Assembly: GCF_963855985.1 (NCBI RefSeq)
Contig: NC_087096.1
Span: 2,790,001-2,854,000 of the forward strand
Source of the DNA: Ostrinia nubilalis
Lineage: Eukaryota > Arthropoda > Insecta > Lepidoptera > Crambidae
Length of the DNA: 64,000 nt
Direction: 5' to 3'
Part shown: positions 56,658 through 64,000 of the stretch, piece by piece
How positions within the stretch are numbered: the stretch's first letter is position 1
How the letters are laid out: every line of letters begins with the position of its first letter
Made by a program: the position numbers and the translations under genes
The notes under the pieces: generated by a model
Databases searched by the model: none
The model's input: the letters and a program-made list of their open reading frames with translations, nothing else
What the model was told of the DNA's origin: nothing

Positions 56658-57183
56658 CATACTAGTAGATAAGATGTTGGTAGGAAGGCGGACTTAGAAA
56701 CGGAAACGAGCAGTAAATGTTGCCCCCGTTGGAAATCCAGCCCGGGATCTAGCCTGGCTCTCTGGCTCTGATGTCTGTCATGTCTCAGTTGGAACGACAG
56801 CTTACAAAATAGTATGCCTACTTCTACTTATTCATAAAAATATGGTCTCACCTGTCACGTGACTTCAAATCACGTGCCCATGAGTTGTGTAATTCAATTG
56901 TTCTCCCCACCTAGACGCAATTTTGGAAAACACCAAACAAGGGCTGTTTTCTAAACTACTGCATCGAGGAAGTTTATTAGAAACATTACGAATATTGGCA
57001 TTAAAACTGTGTGGCCGAAAACCGACCATTTCCAACCGCCATGTTGAAGAAACAGTCAAGTTTTCAATCGGTTAGACGGATGGATTAAAACTTCCGCTGT
57101 GTGCTAGCATGACTTGAACCTTTTAAATAATAAATTATTATAATTTTCTTTAAGTCTTAAGTCATATTTTTAAAACGACAAAA
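56658..57183. other. Intergenic DNA upstream of acidic secreted gene
   Basis: Probably promoter and 5'UTR of the next gene. The minus frame at 56865-57059 shows no recognisable feature and is not taken as a gene. Confidence 0.4.
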
Positions 57184-58991
57184 ATGAGTGAATCGAAGTT
57201 AAAGTTGCATGTTGTTTTCATTGTTTTGTGTATAATTCGAGGGATTTGTGGCGTTGATGATTGTAAGTTGCAAGATACCTATATACAATACAATTATTTA
57301 TTTTTATTAACAGGGTGTTAGGTAAATGTTATACCAAGCCGACACTAGCATATACATGTTAACATATGCTTGGTATACTATTTACCTAAACCCTGTATTG
57401 TTAATCATTGCTTAAGTTGTGACCATCCTTATCGCAAATTATTTCGTAAATCTTTGGTGGAACCTTAGCCTTAGAGTATATTTTGAAAGTTTTATAATAA
57501 ATAAATAATAAATAAATATCCTTGGACATTTTACGCTACGCTTCTAGTTCCTATTATTACTATTAGTTTATTAGGTACCTGTACCAAATTCGCACTTTTC
57601 TCTGCGCTGAGTTAGTTATTCAGCCTTCTTTGGTAGAGATTATCATCCTACGTTAGTTAGTCAAGTCAAAGATCTTGGCACCGAAGTTTCAGCGTCAGGA
57701 ACGAGAGGTACCTTAAAGTTTGATTATTTTCGTTTGCTAAAATAACTAATGACTCTACCTTTTTGTTTCCCCAGCACTTTTATTCTCTGTGACGCGAGCG
57801 CCTAGATACTTCGGCATACTGCAGGACCACCGCGGGCAACCGTTGTCGGTGGAAATATCTGAGGAGTATATGGATCAGGACTACATCGCTACTAACAGGT
57901 AATATTTACTGAAAATAGCCGAATTTAGAACTTCGTTTCAGTCGAATTTCGTTCACAGCTGGACAATGGCCTCCCACAGATTTCCACATATGTGTGTAAA
58001 ATGTTATTTACGTTTATCAATTGGTGCATAATATATTGAATATTAGGTACCATAAAATATAGTATGGTAGAGTCAGTGGAATTGACGTTTTTTGAAGAAA
58101 AATGATAGTGTAGTTCTAAGACTAGATATTTCAGTTTATAAAGTAAATAACTTTAAAAAGCTCCGTTTCTCAGCTTTTAAATTACCATTATCTTTACCTA
58201 TCTTGCTTACATTTTCCATTTTAATATTGCATGAAGTAGGTAACTTATTACATTTTGTATTAGGCCGACTTTTAACTTTAAATTATCAATTATGTCATCA
58301 GATCGACGGTGAAAGTTGTAATAATCTAAACTTGTAATCAGTTTAACGGCTTATCTTTTATTTAATTACAGGAAGAGGCATAAGATCGATTGGAATAAGT
58401 AAGTACATTTTAGTCATTTTAAACGGTAGTTATTTTACCTTAGGGCAGTTTTTAATCTATCGATAATGCATTGGTCATGTCGACAGACCGAAGAAAGTAG
58501 AGAATATGTGAAATTAATATTTATCTATTAGTTACGTACAAATAATTTGTTGAGAGCTTTACATGGCTTTACTTTCTATTTCATGCTGAAAACTGCTTGG
58601 GTTTTTATTAATTACAAAGTTGATTACTGACCAAAACAAGAAATGATATTCAAGTACTTATTGCGAATTTGCGACACAATGATGAGGGATAGGTTAAGTT
58701 CTTTCACAGATCCAATGTAACTTTACTAAACTCAAAAAAATGCTTCAGTGTTTGCATAACAGACAAAGTAACAAACAATAGACCGACAGTTTACATTTAC
58801 ATGATAATTTAGACATCCAAGGATATAATTTTTATTATTCAACGAATTATCTAAAAATTCTGACTTGATATTTCAGGAATCCACTCGACATGGACGACTT
58901 CGATGACGATGACACGGAAGAAATATTCGACGACAAGGACAAGGACGTCAAGTTGCCGAATAAGTACAACCTGCAGGCTGGGCCGGTGTAG
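57184..58991 (+). CDS. Small secreted acidic protein, 114 aa, unknown family
   Basis: Four exons join in phase: 57184-57262, 57775-57898, 58372-58398 and 58877-58991 (345 nt). The N-terminus (S-K-L-K-L then H-V-V-F-I-V-L-C-I-I-R-G-I-C-G) is a signal peptide of about 24 residues. The mature chain has V-T-R-A-P-R-Y-F-G-I-L-Q-D-H-R-G, a short basic stretch K-R-H-K-I-D-W-N-K from a 27-nt microexon, then an acidic run M-D-D-F-D-D-D-D-T-E-E-I-F-D-D-K. It has no cysteines beyond the signal peptide. No family recognised. All junctions are GT-AG and keep the frame to TAG at 58989-58991, which supports a real gene despite its size. Confidence 0.7.
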
Positions 58992-59625
58992 CGTTGTATC
59001 GTAATTAAATCTTCAGTGCGCCCGCGCCACTTTCTTTATTCAGTGATTAAACTGAGAGCTATAGAATAGTGTTTTAAACTTGAGTTAGCGACCCCGCGCA
59101 CTAGGCAGCCAGTCGAACATTATGACGGTGTATGGCACTAAGCGGCCAAGAGTGTTCTATCGGATTGCTAGGCTGCCTGTGCGCGGGCCACTAGACTAAA
59201 GAAAGAGGTGCAGGATCCTAGAATAATGTAGATAAATTGCATAGATCCCGTTGTTAGATTTAATAATTTAATTGTAACATATTAAAAGTGTGTCAAAGAT
59301 CTGAACGTGTTGTTATTTAAAAGTCCCACTTAGGAATAGAAAGAACCCAGAACCTCCTAGCTAGAGGACAGATGGAGATTAGAAGTTTTCATCCAAGCAA
59401 GTACCTACCTAGTTTACTATTTGTTAAAAGGGCCTTAAGTTTAATTTAAAAGTAAGAACAGTCTCTACCATCAAATGTGGTCTTAATTCCCTCTTCTACG
59501 GTGCTACGTCAATTTTTAATGTGCTCAACCGACTTCAACCTAATGTAGAGATCACAAAAAAGGCCTTCATTTTCTAATGGAAAGGCTTAACAATAAATTG
59601 TTTCAACTTCCAAATCAATCTCTTA

Positions 59626-59804
59626 GGGCTATATTTCACCGGGACACCATGGCGGCGCAACCATTCGCCTCTACCAACAAAATGTATACAGCTTTGCGCA
59701 AACCAAACGGACACCAGGTGAGTAACTCTCTATAGAGCTGTGTACATTTTGTTGGTAGCCGGCGACTGGTTGCGCCGCCATGGTGTCCCGGTGAAATATA
59801 GCCC
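59626..59804. mobile_element. 179-bp PIF/Harbinger-type MITE
   Basis: The ends are perfect inverted copies for about 38 bases (GGGCTATATTTCACCGGGAC... on the left), and pairing continues imperfectly inward (CCAACAAAATGT against ACATTTTGTTGG). A TTA triplet flanks both sides (59623-59625 and 59805-59807). Three-base TTA duplication with GGGC ends fits PIF/Harbinger. The near-perfect arms suggest a recent insertion. Confidence 0.85.
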
Positions 59805-60143
59805 TTAGTGCCTAACCCAGTATAGTCATCTATGGAATGTAAATTTGTTTCTGCTCGTTACACGAAGTTTCTTAAAGTTCTATATCCATAATCCATAATA
59901 AATATCCATAAGTGGTTTATCACTTTTCCACGCTGGAAATTGAACCTTGGTCCATGGACTATTGTCTGAGGAAGTACACGTAGAACTCTATACACAGTGT
60001 GTTTAAAATATAAGATTTTAAAGTTTCGCTTTCCATTTCAACTAAAATAACAGCGTGTTTTAAGTAAATGGAAAAAATCAACATTATTTTCAATTTTATT
60101 ACATACAAAAGCAATGTACAAAAATACCAAAAAGGATTTAAAG

Positions 60144-62258
60144 TTATCTCTCGAAGTCCTCGTAAAGGTCTTCCAGGTTGAATTCGTCTGATTTGGATGG
60201 TTTTGCAGTAGGACTCAGCGGCATTCGGGCCATCTCCAAGGACTCCTCGGAATAGTCCGTGGTCTCATCGGAGTACATTTCGGCTAGGTGGTCCTGGTAT
60301 ATCTTCTCACACTCAGCAGGGTGGTCGCTCTTGAGCGTGCTTGGATGGTAGCCTATAGCTTCTATCGGGCCCACGGTGAGGTAAGGCACTTGGGTTGTCA
60401 CTTCGAAGTGTTTGCCTGAGAAAAATATAGGTCTATAGTAGGTACAATCTCAATCTAGACTAGAGTATATTATTATGCCAAGATTTTTTCAGCTCTAAAA
60501 TGTACCACTTTAAAAATGAAATATGTAACTTTATTCCTTGAAAACAAATTCATGTGGCCAAATACCTGCCTTGTTATGCATTAAAAATAATCTGTGTACT
60601 ATAATGTAACCTTAACAACGGAGGCTTATGGCAACCCTGCAATGTTATATGGGCAAGGCCTGTCCAGAAGACCAATAGAGGCCAATGGTGATGATTATGG
60701 ACAGTAGATATTCCGCCAGCAGAGCATTTTCGTATGAAACCTAACATTTCCAGATTCCATTGTTTCATCTATCTAAATAAATCAAAGGTGACTGACTGAC
60801 TGACTTACATAGTGATCTATCAACTCACAGCCCAAACCACTGGACGGATCAGGCTGAAATTTGGCATGCAGGTAGATTTTATGACGTAGGCATCCGCTAA
60901 GAAAGGATTTTACGAAACTCCACCCCTAAGGGGGTAAAACGGAATCCACGCGTACGAAGTCGCGTACGTTTAAATATAAATAGGTACTCACGGTCAATAT
61001 GATCAGGGAAGATCACCGTAGCCACAGTCTTAGCCACCATATCATCGTAGTACTCCCCGAAGATGTCCACCTTGGCGCCTCCATACACTTCCTTGGCCGG
61101 GGGCTTCTGGCTGCAGTCTTCGAAGTGCCGCCGTCCTGACGCCAAGGGGAGGTGGGGAGGAGGGATCTCCGTGAGGGGTACGAAGGCCTTGGCCAAGTTG
61201 CCGCCGACTGGCTTCACTTTTACTAATCTGGGAACGAGTTTAGTTAAGTACAATTAAAGGCTAATAAACTGGTAACATAGAATTAAAAAATACTGTCCGA
61301 ATACTTTTTGAACTCTGGAAGAGTGTCTGACTCTATAGATACACTAGCAAAATAATTTATCGTTCAAAACGATTTAGATTTAGTGATCAAAAAGGGGCTT
61401 AATTAAAATGATGAGTTGAAAGATGAGGCAAGCTGCTTAGTTAATTATTTTTTTGTTAATTAATATCGATTATTTAATTCGGTTTGTTGCTGACCTTAGA
61501 CCTTGGTACTGATCATGATACAACACACTTTAGATTAGATTTTTGACTACATACTTACTTTGATTATAAGATCTATGAGTTATTAAACCAAATATTAATC
61601 TAAAATATAACTCAAAGGCGACTAGACTGACTGATTGACTGACATAGTGATCTATCAACGCACAGCCCAAACCACTGGACGGGTCGGGCTGAAATTTGCC
61701 ATGCGGTAGATGTTATGACGTAGACATCCGCTAAGAAAGGATTTTACGAAACTCCACCCCTAAGGGGATAAAACGGGTTTCACGCGTACGAAGTCGCGGG
61801 CGGCCGCTAGTAATCCCAACTAATATTATAAATGCGAAAGTAACTCTGTCTGTCTGTCTGTCTGTCTGTCTGTTACGCTTTCCCGCTTAAACCTCGCAAC
61901 CGATTTTGATGAAATTTGGCATAGAGATAGTTTGAGTCCCGGGAAAGAACATAGGATAGTTTTTATCCCGGTTTTTGAAACAGGGACGCGCGCGATAAAG
62001 TTTTTCTGTGACAGACAAAATTCCACGCGGGCGAAGCCGCGGGCGGAAAGCTAGTTACATAATATTATAGTATTTGAAATGCAGTAACCTTTCTAGGCAC
62101 TATATTGCGTTGTTCGGACAGCATTTTTTTAAAATTAACTAATAGTTTTAAGACTAATTTATTACTTACTTATTAAGCACCAAACTACTTCTGATCTCCG
62201 GCTTGACCACCACCGCGAGGGCTAGCAGCCCCGCACACAGGCATGTCGCGGCAGCCAT
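60144..62258 (-). CDS. Small secreted protein, 198 aa, unknown family
   Basis: Three exons join in phase: 62258-62170, 61227-60992 and 60415-60144 (597 nt). Residues 1-20 (MAAATCLCAGLLALAVVV) are a signal peptide. The mature part has a proline-rich stretch (P-L-T-E-I-P-P-P-H-L-P-L), H-F-E-D-C-S-Q-K-P-P, V-D-I-F-G-E-Y-Y-D-D-M-V-A-K-T-V-A-T-V-I-F, and L-T-V-G-P-I-E-A-I-G-Y-H-P. It ends with an acidic tail E-F-N-L-E-D-L-Y-E-D-F-E-R. Two mature cysteines could pair. A second ATG (62265-62263) starts an overlapping out-of-frame 14-codon upstream frame. Two Helitron-like elements fill intron 1 and one lies in intron 2. No family recognised. Confidence 0.75.
60772..60966 (+). mobile_element. Helitron-like repeat, copy 1 (3' truncated)
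   Basis: Begins TCTAAATAAATCAAAGGTGACTGACTGAC and shares ACATAGTGATCTATCAAC, CAGCCCAAACCACTGGACGG and ACTCCACCCCTAAGGGG blocks with 61599-61810. It stops at GAAGTCGCGTACG without the CTAG end, so the 3' end is lost. It lies in intron 2 of the 198-aa gene, 26 bp from exon 2. Confidence 0.7.
61599..61810 (+). mobile_element. Helitron-like repeat, copy 2 (complete)
   Basis: Starts with TC after A and ends GCGGGCGGCCGCTAG before T, the usual Helitron insertion between A and T with a CTAG-type end preceded by a GC-rich hairpin. It carries GACTGACTGA repeats near its head. It directly precedes a second element at 61814. Confidence 0.75.
61814..62054 (-). mobile_element. Helitron-like (MINE-type) element with TCTG microsatellite
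   Basis: TCCCAACTAATATTATAAATGCG at the start, a run of about seven TCTG units (61847-61872), and the end GCGAAGCCGCGGGCGGAAAGCTAG before T. It is nearly identical to the copies at 31456 and 63565 in the GATTTTGATGAAATTTGG to CACGCGGGCG region. It sits three bases after copy 2 of the other family. Confidence 0.8.
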
Positions 62259-64000
62259 CGTACCATCTCGCCCCCTGCCAGCTGGCTTCTTTTAAATCCC
62301 TCGCCATCAGATAAGGCAACAATGCTCTTATTGTTGTAGCACAATGAACAGGTGGTGCTGCTTTTTTATTCGAGATTGCTCGTGAACTCTAAACCAGATT
62401 GCGAGCTAATCACGCTTAACGATTGTATTATTTCAATGTTGTTCGTATTGGAGGTACGAGTAAGTGCAGTTTAAGATGCATCTGTGTAATAAATGTTTAT
62501 TTAATTCTATAGGTACTCAAGTTTGTATCTTGTTGATACTAGATATCTTAAATATAGAGTGCATAGTAACATGAGCGCCGTAAGGGCATTGCAACAGTTT
62601 GGGTGAATTAATTCTACTTAATATTTTACCTTTCTTTCCAAAATAAAGACAGCAGGTTCCTGTTTGAGACAGTCATTAGGTAAGCCATTTAAACAATGGT
62701 TTTTTGTGCACTAGAGTGGAGGTTTTGGACTAAGTGTCACTCTGTACTTAAAATGTTTCAATTAGTTTGAAAAACTCGAGAACTCTATTTCATAAACAAA
62801 TAATTAAAGTTAATTGTTGTTGAAAAGTATGAGCATAAATTATATTTAATATGAAGAAGATGAGTACGCGATAAGAATTCCAATATAATTTTAATGTCAG
62901 TTTCCATAAAAGTTAAGACATATCTAAGATGACCTTTCAACTTTATTGTTTTAATTAACATTTCTGAATTTTATTTTATTTTATTCAGAACAACAAACAA
63001 TTACATAATATGGCTTAACCTTAATTAATATTACTAATTATGTTACCTATAAAATTGTTCGCAAAGTAATTTGAAAATTAATTACTGTCAAAAATCTTTG
63101 TAAGCAATAAATACTTATCTAACCTATTTCATATCCCTTCCCAGCCTTCTTAGTAGAATCAATTAGTCCCATTTACCATCTGTATTTATCTCTATGACAT
63201 TTCTAGCTTATAACTCTCTCATATTGTGCTTTAAGGCACCATAAAAAGAGCTACCTCCTAGATAGCCGGCGAAAGCTTCTGATTTACTGCGGCTGCTTAT
63301 TTCATAGCAGTATAATTGTTTATATTGACATGCAATAATAAATATACTTTATGAGAGGCTATCAGATTACAGTTAATCTGAGTTGGGTGCTGCTGTTATG
63401 AAATTGTAATGTATCGTGGTCAAAGGTTTCATGAACTTTTAGACAAAGTGTTGATATTACGAGTGTTGTATTTACTAGAAAAAGATTATCTTATTTTTGC
63501 AGTCTTGATTATATTTCTTTTGATTTGAATGAATGCCCTAAAGTTATTAGAATTATAAAGAACTTGCTTTCCGCCCGCGGCTTCACCCACGTGGAATTGT
63601 GTTTGTCACAGAAAAACTTTATCGCGCGTGTCCCTGTTTCAAAAAGTGGGATAAAAACTATCCTATGTCCTTTCCCGGGACTCAAACTATCTCTATGCCA
63701 AATTTCATCAAAATCGGTTCAGTGGTTTAGGCGTGAAAGCGAGACAGACAGACAGACAGAGTTACTTTCGCATTTATAATATTAGTATAGATAGTATAGA
63801 TTACTTGAATGTAGAGTTCTCGATAAAGGTGCAAAAAGCGCTGTCTCTGATACCACATGCCTTTGCAGACACACCCAAGTTTTATTTTAAGTTTCATCTC
63901 ATCCATCATCCCTCACCCGTTTGCTAGTTAAGCTTGGTTTAAAGGTCTATTATTAGTGTCAGTCGGGAGACCTTTTTTTTTCTAGACAGATAGAAAAACC
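62259..64000. other. Terminal intergenic DNA
   Basis: Promoter side of the 198-aa secreted gene, then AT-rich DNA. One Helitron-like element is present at 63565-63790. A short hairpin (TTCTGAAT...ATTCAGAA) is at 62964-62992. No gene supported. Confidence 0.45.
63565..63790 (+). mobile_element. Helitron-like (MINE-type) element
   Basis: Opposite orientation to the copies at 31456 and 61814: it opens with TTTCCGCCCGCGGCTTCACCC, contains CAGAAAAACTTTATCGCGCG and CAAATTTCATCAAAATCGG, a (CAGA)n run at 63742-63760, and ends TTTCGCATTTATAATATTAGTA. The frame running through it (63525-63779) is shared by the other copies in inverted form and is not a host gene. Confidence 0.75.

Noticed and set aside
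58092..58337. 81-codon frame in an intron of the 114-aa gene
   Set aside because: AT-driven leucine/phenylalanine run with no domain; it lies between two well-supported exons in another frame.
61826..62026. Frame with the F-C-L-S-Q-K-N-F-I-A-R-V-P-V-S-K string, found at 31511, 61826 and 63525
   Set aside because: It is the translation of the Helitron-like repeat in its several copies; it recurs with the repeat and is not a host gene.

Overview
The window reads as a nuclear contig from a moth or butterfly (Lepidoptera). Four things point there: AT-rich intergenic DNA; genes split by GT-AG introns; many short repeats of types common in lepidopteran genomes (Helitron-like elements with a TCTG microsatellite, a tRNA-head SINE, dispersed pieces carrying a GTCCACTGCTGGAC-like core); and an intronless GH32 beta-fructofuranosidase, a gene type that Lepidoptera are known to have gained from bacteria. 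The species cannot be named from the sequence.

Layout. 1.6-5.7 kb: a head-to-head pair, a 211-aa coiled-coil protein (-) and a UPF0193/EVG1 homologue (+), which may share a promoter. 5.9-7.9 kb: intronless RecQ1-type DNA helicase (-), convergent with EVG1, followed by what looks like a spliced non-coding transcript (+). 10.5-16.4 kb: CMP-sialic acid synthetase and sorting nexin 8, both (+). 19.6-21.1 kb: a GH32 protein that keeps the fold but has lost two of three catalytic residues. 22.7-31.9 kb: glutaminyl-peptide cyclotransferase (+), with a 4.8-kb intron and a 2.5-kb intron full of mobile DNA. 35.6-40.0 kb: a degenerate SNF2-like protein (-). 41.6-44.9 kb: mitochondrial enoyl-CoA hydratase (-). 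46.6-48.5 kb: a small unknown gene (-) divergent from an NTPCR/THEP1 nucleoside-triphosphatase (+). 49.4-51.1 kb: a leucine-rich-repeat protein (-). 51.9-62.3 kb: three small unknown proteins with signal peptides, around a 2.7-kb palindromic element that carries a nested hAT-type insertion.

The genes form no single pathway. They are mostly ordinary household genes: DNA repair, sialylation, endosomal sorting, peptide-hormone maturation, fatty-acid oxidation and nucleotide clean-up. The most unusual items are two intact genes whose enzyme sites are broken (GH32 and SNF2-like), a duplicated SUMO-interaction-like tail on RecQ1, the long palindrome with retained reading frames, and several mobile elements whose target-site duplications can be read exactly.

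Exon joins were deduced by hand from GT-AG sites, reading phase and family similarity. All models except the small gene at 46.6-47.1 kb close in frame from ATG to stop.
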